Shown: piece by piece, positions 24,271 through 33,585 of the stretch
Layout of the letters: each line of letters starts with the position of its first letter
How positions within the stretch are numbered: the first letter of the stretch is position 1
Source of the DNA: Pyxidicoccus xibeiensis
GTDB lineage: Bacteria; Myxococcota; Myxococcia; Myxococcales; Myxococcaceae
Direction of reading: 5' to 3'
Assembly: GCF_024198175.1 (NCBI RefSeq)
Contig: NZ_JAJVKV010000007.1
Coordinates: forward strand, 124,001-188,000
DNA length: 64,000 nucleotides
The notes under the pieces: generated by a model
What the model saw: the letters and a program-made list of their open reading frames with translations, nothing else
Database searches by the model: none
Told to the model about the DNA's origin: nothing
Program-made: the position numbers and the translations under genes

Positions 24271-27200
24271 CTAGCGGGACGCCCGGGTGCGGCCGCGCGT
24301 GGCCGGCTTCGGCGGCTGGCCCGACGCGACGGAGGCCGACACGCCGAAGACGACGTCATCGTTGTCGTCGTAGAGGCCGAAGGTGCAGCTCGACAGCGGG
24401 CTGCTGGCCTCCACGAACTGGGCCCGGAGGGCGTGCTGCCCGGCGCCGCTGCCCACCGTGAAGGTGTGGGAGAACGTCCTCGCGCCGCTCCCCGTGCACG
24501 TCAGGCCGGTGGCCAGCGTGCTCCACAGCGGGAAGCCCGGGGTCGGCGTGTAGTAGAGGTTCAGCTTGTCGGTCGCGTCGTAGCACCACACCGTCACGTC
24601 CACCTTCACCTGCTTGCCCGGCGTAATCGGCCCGCCGTCCACGCTCTTCAGCACCACACGGTCGATGCTCTCGTCGAAGTGGTAGAAGCCGAAGGGCCCG
24701 TCCGGGCAGCCATCGAGCGTGTTGGGCTGGTTGGGCTCGGCGCCGAGGAACTGGCTGCCACGGCTGTTGACGAGGGTGCCCGTGTCGCAGCCGCACCCGG
24801 TGCCGCACGCTGGCGTCCCGAGCGTGGCGTCGTAGGCGGCGACGGTGGCCTGGCACGTCCCACCTCCCGACTGGGTGGTGAAGCGGAAGGCCCCGCTGTA
24901 GTTGCCCGCTCCGCAGCCGTCCACCGCCCGCGCCCGCCAGTAGTACTGCGTGTTGGCGGTGAGCGCGGGAGAGACGCTCCAGGTGCTGGTGCCCAGCGCC
25001 GAAGCCGAGCGCACCACGTTGGTGAAGGCAGCGTCGGTGGCCACCTGCACCTCGTAGGACGTGGCACCCGTCACGTCACCCCAGTCCAGCGTCGGGGAGA
25101 GCGAGACCCCCGTCGCCGCGTCCGCGGGGCTCGTCAGGACGGGAGCCGCCGCCGGCTGGCAGGTCGTCCCCGTGGTGGTGAAGCGGAAGGCCGCGCTATA
25201 GGCGCCGTTGGCGCAGGCATTCACCGCGCGGACCCGCCAGAAGTACTGCGTGTTCGTGGCCAGCGCGGGAGAGACGCTCCAGGTGCTGGAGCCCAGCGCC
25301 GAAGCCGAGCGCACCACGTTGGTGAAGGCGGCGTCGGTGGCCACCTGCACCTCGTAGGACGTCGCGCCCGTCACGTCGGCCCAGTCGAGCACCGGCGCCA
25401 GCGCCACGCCCGTCGCCGCGTCCGCCGGGGTGGAGAGCGAGGCCACTCCGGGAGGCGTACACGGGCCACCCGGCGTCGCGCAGACACAGGCGGAGGCAGG
25501 GGCGAAGCAGGCGCTCGAGCTGGCGGGGACGATGGAGTAGCAGTACCGCTGGTCGTTGGCGACCTCGCTGTCGGTGTAGGTCGTCCCGGTGGCCGTGGCC
25601 ACCTTCGCCTTGCCGAAGTTGCAGCCGGCGTAGCCCTCCGTCTTCATCACCCAGTACTCGCTGGCATTGGCCACGGCGTTCCAGCTCAGGGCCACCTGAC
25701 CGTCGCTGGGTGTGGCGGTGACGGTGGGCGCGGTGCTCGGGCCGCTGGCGCAGCCCGCGTTGGCGGGGGCGGGTGTCGAGCAGGCGATGCCGTGGCGATT
25801 GAAGGCGGCATGGATGGCCGTCATGTGCGGCGTGCCGTCGTTCAGGTTGCCGTTGTCGTCATCCGCGGCCAGCCACTGCATGTAGCCATGGCTGGCGCCA
25901 CAGCCGTCTGACGTGCCGGCGGTGCAGTTGCAGGCGTGCCACGAGCCGACGTTGCCGCTGCCCTGGTAGAAGATCTTGTTGCCGATGATGAAGGCCGTGC
26001 CGGAGTCGTAGTTGAACGGCGCCGCCTGGAGGTCCCTCGCCACCAGGTCCCACGCGGCCTGACGGACAGGGGACGCGGCGCAGTGCACCTGCTTGCCGCA
26101 GGGGCCCGTGCCGGAGCTGCACTTGGGGCACACGTAGTTCTGCGGCGTGGCCGGCGTCTGGTTCGCGTGCGCCAGGTAGTCCGCGTCGCGGACGCCCGAG
26201 CAGCGGGTGTTGCACCAGGCCGCGCCCACCTGGGCCTCGTTCTGGTTGTAGCCGGTGCCGTCCGGCGTCTTGCCGCAGCCGCGGTCGGTCGTCTGGAAGA
26301 AGCCGTAGCCCACGCACGAGGCCTGCAGCCGGTAGATGGACGCGATGTCCGCGTAGCCCTCGCTCGAGTTGCTGAGCGCGCCCGCGGCATCGAAGTCGTC
26401 CATGCCATGGCCCCACTCGTGGTCGAAGATGGCCGCGATTTCACCCGTGTTCCGGCAGCCGCCGCCACTCCGGTAGAAGTTGACGGTGGAGCCGTTCCAG
26501 AAGGCGTTGCAGGTGCTGTTGATGTTGACGTTGGCGGTGAGCTGCCCCTTCAGCCAGGTGTTGTTGGGGAGCCAGCCACGGGCCAGCTCGGCAATCCGGT
26601 TCGTCTCGTAGAAGGCCGAGCGCGCCGCTGGCGTGTTGCCCGCCCCACCGCCTCCCGTGGCGCAGTCATGCTGGCCGTTGGTGCCACCCATCTGGATGTT
26701 GCCGGTGGCGGAGCTGAAGGTGACGGAGCCGCAGGTGTCCGTGACGCGCACGTACTTGCCGGCCAGGGTGGTGGTGACGTTGCCGGAGCTGTAGGCGAAG
26801 ACGCCGGCGCCGTCCGTGAAGTTGTTGGGAGCGGCGAGCCCCGTGTTGGCCCACGGCATGGGCATGTTGGGCTGCAGGGTGCCGCACGTCTCGTTCGCGG
26901 GGCAGATCTCCGTGTTGGTCAGCGGGTAGATGCCGCCCTTGATGGTGGCGTCCAGGTAGTGGTTGTCGTCCTCGAGCGCCAGCACCTCGCCCGTGTGGGC
27001 GTCCACCGTCACCTTCCAGCGCTCATTCTCTCCGGGGTTCTGGAAGCCATAGGTCCACACGAGCTGGTGGCGGTAGCCCTCGCCGAAGCCCGGCGTCCCG
27101 GTGCGGGCCATGGGGGCGAGCTCCAGCGTGGGCTGCATCCAGAGCTGGCCGGGCGTCTCCAGGAGCCCGAAGCGCTCACCTCCGGCCGTCAGCGCCTGCT

Positions 27201-27828
27201 GGGCATCCAGCGCGGGCTTCGTGGAGTCGGTGACGTTGCTCCACGCCTCGGTGCCGAGCAGCACGAGGTTGCCGTGGCTGATGGTCGCCACGAGCCGGCC
27301 GTGACGGACCGGGATGCCGTCCGCCTGCTGCGGGATGTGGACCTGCCAGAGCGTGTCCGTGACTCGCGCCACGCGGGGCTCGCCCAGCTGCATCATGTCC
27401 ACGCCGAGCGCGGCCTGGTTGTCACTGATGAACTTGAAGAGGAGGTCCGCCACCACCGCCTCGTCCACCGCCCCCACGGACCGTCCGAGCTGCTGGTGGA
27501 CGGTGGCGAGGGTGACCTCATTGCGCACGCCCGTGCCGGGAATGAGCGGGATGGCACCCTGGATGGCGGAGGGCGTGCCGGACAGCGGGTCCACATACAC
27601 GTGGAAGTCGCGGCCGTTGCGCGCGAAGAAGTCCTCCCACGCGCCAGGCCCCACGCCCTTCAGCTTCGAGCGGGCCTCGTCCAGGGGCATGTTCGAGACG
27701 GGCAGGTACAGCTCGGGCTTGAAGAAGGCCTGACTCGCCAGGGTGCTCGGCTGGGAGGGCTGGAAGGCCCACCCCACTGCTCCGAGACACAACGCGAGAC
27801 AGACAGCCCACTTCGACGCGAGGCGCAT
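24271..27828 (-). CDS. Secreted zinc metalloprotease (HEWGH) with fibronectin type III repeats
   Basis: 1185 residues from the ATG preceded by AGGAGA; a 22-residue in-frame extension upstream has no ribosome site. A signal peptide (ALCLGAVGWA) is followed by a propeptide of the thermolysin/fungalysin type (about 30-300). The catalytic domain has HEWGH (zinc ligands and general base) and EGYADI about 20 residues later, which supplies the third ligand as in gluzincins. It also has many cysteines. Two or three fibronectin type III-like domains (ATSYEVQVATDAAF repeats) and a C-terminal beta domain follow. It is probably an extracellular protease used in predation or feeding. Two repeats are almost identical at DNA level. 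Confidence 0.87.
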   Translation of the reverse strand: MRLASKWAVCLALCLGAVGWAFQPSQPSTLASQAFFKPELYLPVSNMPLDEARSKLKGVGPGAWEDFFARNGRDFHVYVDPLSGTPSAIQGAIPLIPGTGVRNEVTLATVHQQLGRSVGAVDEAVVADLLFKFISDNQAALGVDMMQLGEPRVARVTDTLWQVHIPQQADGIPVRHGRLVATISHGNLVLLGTEAWSNVTDSTKPALDAQQALTAGGERFGLLETPGQLWMQPTLELAPMARTGTPGFGEGYRHQLVWTYGFQNPGENERWKVTVDAHTGEVLALEDDNHYLDATIKGGIYPLTNTEICPANETCGTLQPNMPMPWANTGLAAPNNFTDGAGVFAYSSGNVTTTLAGKYVRVTDTCGSVTFSSATGNIQMGGTNGQHDCATGGGGAGNTPAARSAFYETNRIAELARGWLPNNTWLKGQLTANVNINSTCNAFWNGSTVNFYRSGGGCRNTGEIAAIFDHEWGHGMDDFDAAGALSNSSEGYADIASIYRLQASCVGYGFFQTTDRGCGKTPDGTGYNQNEAQVGAAWCNTRCSGVRDADYLAHANQTPATPQNYVCPKCSSGTGPCGKQVHCAASPVRQAAWDLVARDLQAAPFNYDSGTAFIIGNKIFYQGSGNVGSWHACNCTAGTSDGCGASHGYMQWLAADDDNGNLNDGTPHMTAIHAAFNRHGIACSTPAPANAGCASGPSTAPTVTATPSDGQVALSWNAVANASEYWVMKTEGYAGCNFGKAKVATATGTTYTDSEVANDQRYCYSIVPASSSACFAPASACVCATPGGPCTPPGVASLSTPADAATGVALAPVLDWADVTGATSYEVQVATDAAFTNVVRSASALGSSTWSVSPALATNTQYFWRVRAVNACANGAYSAAFRFTTTGTTCQPAAAPVLTSPADAATGVSLSPTLDWGDVTGATSYEVQVATDAAFTNVVRSASALGTSTWSVSPALTANTQYYWRARAVDGCGAGNYSGAFRFTTQSGGGTCQATVAAYDATLGTPACGTGCGCDTGTLVNSRGSQFLGAEPNQPNTLDGCPDGPFGFYHFDESIDRVVLKSVDGGPITPGKQVKVDVTVWCYDATDKLNLYYTPTPGFPLWSTLATGLTCTGSGARTFSHTFTVGSGAGQHALRAQFVEASSPLSSCTFGLYDDNDDVVFGVSASVASGQPPKPATRGRTRASR
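24966..25385 (-). repeat. Near-identical direct repeat, 300-bp period, within the metalloprotease gene
   Basis: A block of roughly 120 bases around 24966-25085 recurs at 25266-25385 with only a handful of differences. It encodes the core of two fibronectin type III domains. The flanking parts of the two domains are much less alike, which fits recent gene conversion or a short duplication. Confidence 0.75.
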
Positions 27829-28196
27829 GGGGTTCTCCTGAGCGAAGGCGCCCCACACCCGGAGCGCGTCCACAGTCAAACCCCAGGTGAACACCGCTAA
27901 AAACGGAATTTGCAGAGATTGTTATTTGGACCGGTATTTCCAGTTTCATTCGACCCGTGCGGTATCCAGTGCTGAACAGCGCTCCCGGCCCCCGGTGGGG
28001 GCCGTGGCGGGCCGTGCGGCACCAGGGGCGAAGCCGACTTGCTCCAGATATCGAACATACTCAGGCTTTGCAGGTATTGACAGATTTTCCGGCTAAAACT
28101 ACAGGATAGGTGAGGGACAGTCCCCTTCCCTCTCCCTGCATGCGTGCATGAAGCAGGCGCGTCCAGGGGGTCCCCCAGCCAGAGAAAGTCCAGTCA
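27829..28196. other. Divergent intergenic region between two exported protease genes
   Basis: 368 bases without a gene. TTGACA (28077-28082) with TACAGG 17 bases downstream is a possible promoter for the plus-strand protease. The stretch 27895-27955 is AT-rich and could hold the minus-strand promoter; no clear hexamers were found there. Confidence 0.4.
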
Positions 28197-29768
28197 ATGA
28201 AGAAACATACGTTCACGACGCTCTCCAGCCTCACGGCGCTGTTCGCCGGCCTCACGACTGCTCACGGCCTGCCGGCCAGCGCCGAGGCCGCGTCCTCGAG
28301 GAGCCCCGCCGCGGAGGCGGCCGCCCTGCCTGCCCAGGACGTGTCGCCGGAGCTCGTCTCCGCGATGCGCCGGGACCTGGGGCTCACCGAGGAGCAGGTC
28401 CGCCGCCGGCTGGCCTTCGAGGCGAAGGCGCCCGCCCTGGAGGCGAAGCTGCGCGGGGAGCTGGGTGACACCTTCGGTGGCGCCTGGCTGAACGAGGACG
28501 GCAGCCAGCTCATCGTCGGCGTCACGGACGACGCCAGCGCCGAGCGCGTGCGCCGCGCGGGCGCCGAGCCCCGGAAGGTGGCCCGGAGCCTGGCCGCGCT
28601 GAACCGGGTGATGGAGGAGCTGAACGGCAGCGCGAAGGAGGCCACCCCGTCCATCCACTACTGGTACGTCGACCTGCCCACCAACAGCGTCGTCGTGCAC
28701 GCCGAGGACTCCGGCATGGCGAAGGCCCGGGCCGACGCCTTCGTCGCCCGCAGCAGCGGCGCGAAGGACGGGAGCATCCGCCTGGTGCCGTCCAAGGAGG
28801 CGCCCCGCCCGGTGTACGACGTGCGCGGCGGTGACCCGTACTACTTCAACAACTCGCGCTGCTCGGTGGGCTTCTCCGTCAACGGCGGCTTCGTCACCGC
28901 GGGCCACTGCGGCGGCGCCGGCACCGCCACCAGCGGCTACAACGGCGTGGCGATGGGCACCGTGCGCGCGTCCACCTTCCCCACCAACGACTACGGCTGG
29001 GTGGCGACCAATGGCTCCTGGACGACGCAGCCGTGGGTCTACAACTACAACAACGCCAACGTCGTCGTCGCCGGCTCGCAGGAGGCCGGGGTGAATGCGT
29101 CCGTCTGTCGGTCCGGCTACACCACCGGCTGGCGGTGTGGCGTCATCCAGACCAAGAACGTGACGGTCAACTACTCCGTGGGCCCCGTCTATGGCCTCAT
29201 CCGGAGCAACGCGTGCGCCGCCGGCGGTGACTCGGGCGGCTCGTGGCTGTCCGGCAACCAGGCCCAGGGCGTGACGTCCGGCGTGGCCGGGGACTGCTCC
29301 TCCAGCGCGCCCCAGACGTTCTACCAGCCCCTCAACCCCATCCTGAGCGTCTACGGCCTCACGCTGACGACGAGCGGCGGTGGCGGCGGTGGCAGGGCGT
29401 TCGTCTCGCGCATGAACGGCAAGTGCATCGACGTGCCCAACTCGAACTTCTCCGACGGCGTCCGCGTCCAGATGTGGGACTGCAATGGCACCAACGCCCA
29501 GCAGTGGACCTTCGACGGAAGGAAGGTCCGGATTGGCGGCAAGTGCCTGGACGTGGCCGGCGCGTCGACGGCCAATGGCACGGCCATCCAGATTGCCAAC
29601 TGCAACACCAACCCCGCCCAGGACTTCGTGCTGAGCGCGGCGGGTGACCTGGTCAGCTACCTCGCCAACAAGTGCGTGGACATCGAGGCCTTCAACCCGA
29701 ACAGCGGCGCGAAGCTGCATCTCTGGGAATGCACCGGCGCCTCGAACCAGAAGTGGGACTACCGGTAG
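28197..29768 (+). CDS. Streptogrisin/alpha-lytic-type serine protease with C-terminal ricin-type lectin domain
   Basis: 523 residues. A signal peptide is followed by a pro-region of about 180 residues with the alpha-lytic protease prodomain pattern. The S1 protease domain has His in TAGHC (about 237), Asp in TNDYGW (about 264) and Ser in GGDSGGSW (about 345). A Gly-rich linker leads to a ricin B-type trefoil (about 398-523) with three QW-type repeats (NAQQWTFDG, CLDVAG, SNQKWDYR). Such enzymes are made as zymogens and fold with the help of the prodomain. The lectin domain probably holds the enzyme on polysaccharide or prey cell wall. The other protease gene is divergent. Confidence 0.9.
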   Translation: MKKHTFTTLSSLTALFAGLTTAHGLPASAEAASSRSPAAEAAALPAQDVSPELVSAMRRDLGLTEEQVRRRLAFEAKAPALEAKLRGELGDTFGGAWLNEDGSQLIVGVTDDASAERVRRAGAEPRKVARSLAALNRVMEELNGSAKEATPSIHYWYVDLPTNSVVVHAEDSGMAKARADAFVARSSGAKDGSIRLVPSKEAPRPVYDVRGGDPYYFNNSRCSVGFSVNGGFVTAGHCGGAGTATSGYNGVAMGTVRASTFPTNDYGWVATNGSWTTQPWVYNYNNANVVVAGSQEAGVNASVCRSGYTTGWRCGVIQTKNVTVNYSVGPVYGLIRSNACAAGGDSGGSWLSGNQAQGVTSGVAGDCSSSAPQTFYQPLNPILSVYGLTLTTSGGGGGGRAFVSRMNGKCIDVPNSNFSDGVRVQMWDCNGTNAQQWTFDGRKVRIGGKCLDVAGASTANGTAIQIANCNTNPAQDFVLSAAGDLVSYLANKCVDIEAFNPNSGAKLHLWECTGASNQKWDYR

Positions 29769-29785
29769 GCGCCCCGCACCACCCC

Positions 29786-29811
29786 GGGGGACGGATGGAC
29801 CTCCGTCCCCC
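29786..29811. terminator. Bidirectional hairpin between convergent genes
   Basis: GGGGGACGGA (29786-29795) and TCCGTCCCCC (29802-29811) form a perfect 10-bp stem with a 6-base loop. It lies 18 bases after each of the two convergent stop codons. Confidence 0.6.
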
Positions 29812-29828
29812 ACCCCACGAAAGAAGGC

Positions 29829-30437
29829 TCACGGGTCGTACAGATAGGCCCAGTTCAGCTGCGACGCCGAGGCGGTGATGGTGTTGAGCTGCTGAAAGGC
29901 ATTGAAGTTCTGATAGGGCTGGGCGTAGCAGAGGCTCGAGGTGCAATACATGAGGCTGCCGGGGTGCTGGCCGGCCCAGAGGCTGCGGACCGCCCCGGAC
30001 CAGGTGTAGAAACGGGTGGCGTTGATGTACCGGATGACGCCCCCCAGACCCAGCCAGCCCTGCGATGCCCCCACCTGCTTGTAGAGGCAGAGCTGGCGGC
30101 CTGCGAGCCCCGCCTGGTCGAAGAGCCAGAGGCTGGAGCCGGCGCAGCTGCTGTCGGTGGCCAGGTCGTCCAGGTCCTGCTGCGTGACGCCCAGCCCGAG
30201 GCTCTGGAGGAGTGCTTCCCGCTCCGCGAGCTGGGCGAGCTGCTCCTTCCGGGTGATGAGCGTCGTCTCCTGCGACAGCGTCCCATCCGGCAGCTCGCGG
30301 AGGAGGGTCTGCTCGAAGAGCTCCTCTTCCTGGGCCTCGGGCGCCTCCGGCGGTGCGGCCTCTTCCTCCAGCGGTCCTCCGCAGCCCACCATCAGACCGA
30401 CCGCGCAGACCATCATCCATGTGCTCGAGCGCTTCAT
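29829..30437 (-). CDS. Small lipoprotein with beta/gamma-crystallin-like segment
   Basis: 202 residues. The N-terminus MKRSSTWMMVCAVGLMVGCGG is a lipoprotein signal. A Glu/Pro-rich linker and a helical stretch (about 60-95) precede a C-terminal domain of about 100 residues with WLFDQAGLAGRQLCLYKQ and WSGAVRSLWAG. These resemble the beta/gamma-crystallin fold found in some bacterial secreted proteins, but the match is weak. AGGGAGA lies before the ATG. The function is unknown. It is downstream of the glycerol-1-phosphate dehydrogenase-like gene with a gap of 101 bases. Confidence 0.7.
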   Translation of the reverse strand: MKRSSTWMMVCAVGLMVGCGGPLEEEAAPPEAPEAQEEELFEQTLLRELPDGTLSQETTLITRKEQLAQLAEREALLQSLGLGVTQQDLDDLATDSSCAGSSLWLFDQAGLAGRQLCLYKQVGASQGWLGLGGVIRYINATRFYTWSGAVRSLWAGQHPGSLMYCTSSLCYAQPYQNFNAFQQLNTITASASQLNWAYLYDP

Positions 30438-30538
30438 CGGAGTCTCCCTGGCTGCTCGGCTGGATGGAACGAAACAGGGGGCCGAGCTACCCAGTTTTAC
30501 ACGAATTCCCCATTCCAGACAACCCAGCTACAGCTGCA

Positions 30539-31594
30539 TCAATCCACGAAGCAGCTCACGAGCCTCGCGTCTGTCTCGAGAAGTGTCTCGACCTCGGGCG
30601 CGCAGTCCCGAGACGAGAGCACGGTGTAGAAGTCGTCCTTCAGGGTGGGCGCGAGCCGCACCGCCTCGAGCCACTCCCGGCGGGAGAACGGGTCCGCGCG
30701 GATGCCCCGCCAGAAGCCGGTCGCCTCCAGCACGGAGGCCACGCGCTCCGTTCCCTGGCCTTGCAGCTGGCTGACGACGTACGTCGCCACGCCGACCTGC
30801 AGCCCGTGGAGCCTGGGGCGGGAGGCCACCGCATCCAGCGCGTGGGATATCAGGTGTTCGCTTCCGCTGGCCGGCCGCGAGGAGCCGCTCACCTCCATGG
30901 CAATCCCGTTCAGCATGAGCGACGTGGCCAGGAGGCGGACGCCCTCCAAATCCCTCACGGGCCTCGCCATGAACTGGAACACCGTCGCATCCGAAAGCAG
31001 CGCCGCGAAGTCATTCACCGGCGTGCCCCGGGCATGGAAGGCCCGCTTCCAGTCGGCGATGGCCGTCACCTTCGCCACCAGGTCGCCGATGCCCGACCAC
31101 CAGAGCGGGTCCGGCGCGCGAAGGCAGACATCCGTGTCGACGACCACGCCGGAGGGCATCGCCGCGCGCAGCGAGCGGCGGCGGCCTCCCTGGGTGAGGC
31201 TGGACTGGGGGCTGCAGAAGCCGTCGTTCGACAGCGACGTCGGCACCGCGAAGTACGGAAGGCCGGCGAGGAAGGCCACGTACTTGGCCACATCCAGGGC
31301 CCGTCCGCCGCCAAAGCCGATGATGGCCTGACTGCCCGGGGGAAGGCGGCTGAACAGCGCGGAGGCCCGCTCGAAGCTCGCCTCGTCCACCTCCTCGCGG
31401 CCCACCAGGGCCACGCCCTCGCGCGCGAGGCTGGCGTCCATGCGCTGGCCCAGCTCCGGCAGCAGCCCGGCGCTCACCAGCAGGACGGCGCGCCGGTGCC
31501 CCGCACGCGCGAGGTAGACGCCAGTCCTGTCCAGCGCACCGGGCTTGATGCGCACGAGTTCGGGGATGAAGAGCGGATGTGTTCGGGGGCCCAT
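30539..31594 (-). CDS. sn-Glycerol-1-phosphate dehydrogenase-like enzyme (AraM/EgsA type)
   Basis: 351 residues, iron-containing alcohol dehydrogenase superfamily. GFGGGRALDVAKYVAF is the NAD(P)-binding glycine motif. PTSLSNDGFCSPQSSL, SGIGDLVAK and SGSSRPASGSEHLISH carry the Asp and His residues that bind the catalytic metal in glycerol-1-phosphate dehydrogenases. The reaction is dihydroxyacetone phosphate to sn-glycerol 1-phosphate, best known from archaeal lipids and from AraM of Bacillus. Here it lies 104 bases downstream of the second large partner protein on the same strand, so the two could be in one transcript with peptide I. Whether it takes part in peptide modification (for example glycerol phosphate transfer) is speculation. 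Confidence 0.85.
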   Translation of the reverse strand: MGPRTHPLFIPELVRIKPGALDRTGVYLARAGHRRAVLLVSAGLLPELGQRMDASLAREGVALVGREEVDEASFERASALFSRLPPGSQAIIGFGGGRALDVAKYVAFLAGLPYFAVPTSLSNDGFCSPQSSLTQGGRRRSLRAAMPSGVVVDTDVCLRAPDPLWWSGIGDLVAKVTAIADWKRAFHARGTPVNDFAALLSDATVFQFMARPVRDLEGVRLLATSLMLNGIAMEVSGSSRPASGSEHLISHALDAVASRPRLHGLQVGVATYVVSQLQGQGTERVASVLEATGFWRGIRADPFSRREWLEAVRLAPTLKDDFYTVLSSRDCAPEVETLLETDARLVSCFVD

Positions 31595-31698
31595 GACGTG
31601 CGACGAGGATGGCAGACCCCGTGAGCGGATGGGACGAGAACACGCGGGCGGGGACGCCCGCCCCCGGTGCTCGGCGGCTCAGGACCTCCCGGGCCCGC

Positions 31699-33489
31699 TC
31701 ACGCGGCGTTGCTGAGCTGGCCGAGCCGGGTGCCCTCCTCCGAGTTGTCGATGTCGACGCCCAGCTCGTCCCGGAACACGTCCAGCAGGTACGGCAGCAC
31801 GCCGACAGTCCCAGCGCGCATGCGGTGGTGGAGTGACAGGTCCTTGTTGGAGAAGGGCCTCGGCGGGTGGGGACGCTGGAGCAGCGTGTTCACCTGGCGC
31901 TGGACGTCGTCGAGGGCGCGGAGCGCGGAGCGCTCCAGCGTCAGGTACTCCGCGGTGGCATCCGCCACGGCGTCGGCGAGGTCCGCGTGGGGCCCTCCCG
32001 CGGCGCCCGCCCGCGCGCGGACCAGGGCCCGCAGCTCCTCGCGGGTGCGCGTGTACACGTCATCCAACCTGGGCGTGAACACGTCCCGCAGGTGGACCAG
32101 CGAGTCCTCCCGGAAGGTGCTCATGCCGCGCTGGGCGCGGTCGAACATCTCGATGTAGCGGGCCTCGGCCCAGTCGCGCTGGGTGGCCGTGTGCAGGCGC
32201 GTGGGCCGCATCATCGCCCAGTCCCGCTCCACCCGCTCACGCAGCCGGCCCCAGAAGCCGCCCGGCGCCTCCTCCGCCTTCGGCGTCGCCGCGCGGATGA
32301 GCTCGTAGGCGCGGCACATGTGGCTCCACAGGTTGAACTGGAGCGAGTAGAGCTGGAGCCCGAGCAGCCCGTAGTCCACGCCCGGGGTGATGTCCTGCGC
32401 CCAGGCGGGGAGTGTCGGAGGCTCGCCCGCCACGGGCCTGCCATCCATCAACGTCTCGAAGTACTCCGCCACCAGGTTCGGAGGACCGGCGCACACGCCG
32501 CGGTTTCCGATGTAGTGGTTGTCGCGGTCGGTGACGTAGAGCAGCTCCGCCGACGACAGGGGCGTGTCGTACGTCATCGGCTCCTCCGGCAGGAAGAGCA
32601 GGTAGGCCGTCACCATCCGCACGCCGTCCGTCACGCGGTAGATGTTGGACAGGACGGGGTCCAGCGCGCCGTTCTCCACGGGCGCGTTGGCGCGCATCAT
32701 CATGTAGGTGGGGACGGCGAGCACGGCGCTCGATATGGCGTGCAGGTCCCCCAGCCGCCAGCGCCCGTCCGGGAGCCGGGAGTGGTGGCGCAGGAAGGCC
32801 TCACGCACCGCGAGCACCGCGTGCATCATCGGCTTCCAGTGCCGCATCATCGACTTGAGCGCCGTCACGTTCATCGGCGCGGCCTGCCGGTAGCGGCTGC
32901 CCGCGAAGTGGCACGCCTTGAACTCCGTCTCCATCTTCATGCGCATGGCTTCGGGGAAGACGTTGCTCTCCCCGACATGCCGGCCCTCCGCGTCGAGCGC
33001 CGGGTGGCCGACGCGGTAGACGGGAACCACCGCCTCGAGGAAGCCCAGCTCCAGCGGCCTTCCCGCCAGCTGCTGCATGATTTGCGGTGCGTCCGGGTTC
33101 CACCACAGGGGCTCGGTGGGAGCCATCCGCCGGGCCTCGGAGTCCAGGTACTTGCGATGGGACTCACTGTCGAAGGCCAGCGTCGGAGCCTCCCGCGTGA
33201 GGACGCCCTCCTCCAGCAGCGCCTCGAGCAGCTCCTTCACGCGCTCCCAGGGATAGGGCTCCCCCGGAGTCCACCGCGTGGCGGCGCCCGCCATGAAGGA
33301 GTCCTCCAGGCAGAGCTGCTCTCCGAAGGAGTGCAGGTCCTGCTCGTCGAGGGTGATTTCCCGGGTGCCGTAATAGATGTGCAGCTCCCGGACGCCCTCG
33401 GGCGACGTCAGGTATTCCTTGATGAAGCGACGCCGCATCGGCACATAGAGCGTCTCATGGGGGTCCACCGGCGCGGCTTCCAGACTCAC
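31699..33489 (-). CDS. Second large partner protein of the peptide system, unknown family (596 aa)
   Basis: A full-length paralogue of the protein at 14232-16031. The same N-terminal plan (VDPHETLYVPMRRRF, ELHIYYG, W.PGEPYPWERVKELLEAL) and internal blocks (EFKAC, NVTALKSMMRHWKP, DGRWRLGDLHA, TDRDNH, RGVCAGPP) are present. The start is GTG with AGGAG seven bases upstream. It follows peptide I by 96 bases with a hairpin in between, so the order peptide-hairpin-large protein is the same as at the main locus. No HExxH, CxxC cluster, Walker motif or radical-SAM motif is seen. Likely cytosolic. A leader-binding modification enzyme or chaperone is inferred from context only. Confidence 0.8.
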   Translation of the reverse strand: MSLEAAPVDPHETLYVPMRRRFIKEYLTSPEGVRELHIYYGTREITLDEQDLHSFGEQLCLEDSFMAGAATRWTPGEPYPWERVKELLEALLEEGVLTREAPTLAFDSESHRKYLDSEARRMAPTEPLWWNPDAPQIMQQLAGRPLELGFLEAVVPVYRVGHPALDAEGRHVGESNVFPEAMRMKMETEFKACHFAGSRYRQAAPMNVTALKSMMRHWKPMMHAVLAVREAFLRHHSRLPDGRWRLGDLHAISSAVLAVPTYMMMRANAPVENGALDPVLSNIYRVTDGVRMVTAYLLFLPEEPMTYDTPLSSAELLYVTDRDNHYIGNRGVCAGPPNLVAEYFETLMDGRPVAGEPPTLPAWAQDITPGVDYGLLGLQLYSLQFNLWSHMCRAYELIRAATPKAEEAPGGFWGRLRERVERDWAMMRPTRLHTATQRDWAEARYIEMFDRAQRGMSTFREDSLVHLRDVFTPRLDDVYTRTREELRALVRARAGAAGGPHADLADAVADATAEYLTLERSALRALDDVQRQVNTLLQRPHPPRPFSNKDLSLHHRMRAGTVGVLPYLLDVFRDELGVDIDNSEEGTRLGQLSNAA

Positions 33490-33531
33490 GTGGCGACTCC
33501 TCTCTACTCCCGGGCATCCATCCTAAAGACA

Positions 33532-33565
33532 GTCGCCAGCAGCCGATACACGGCCTGCTGGCGAC
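33532..33565 (-). terminator. Hairpin between peptide I and its large partner gene
   Basis: GTCGCCAGCAG pairs with CTGCTGGCGAC (11 bp, perfect). It is the same hairpin family as the peptide terminators. The following minus-strand sequence has only TGTCTTT, so it may be a leaky terminator that sets the ratio of peptide to partner. Confidence 0.6.
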
Positions 33566-33585
33566 CGGGTTCAGCTCGCAGCGAC

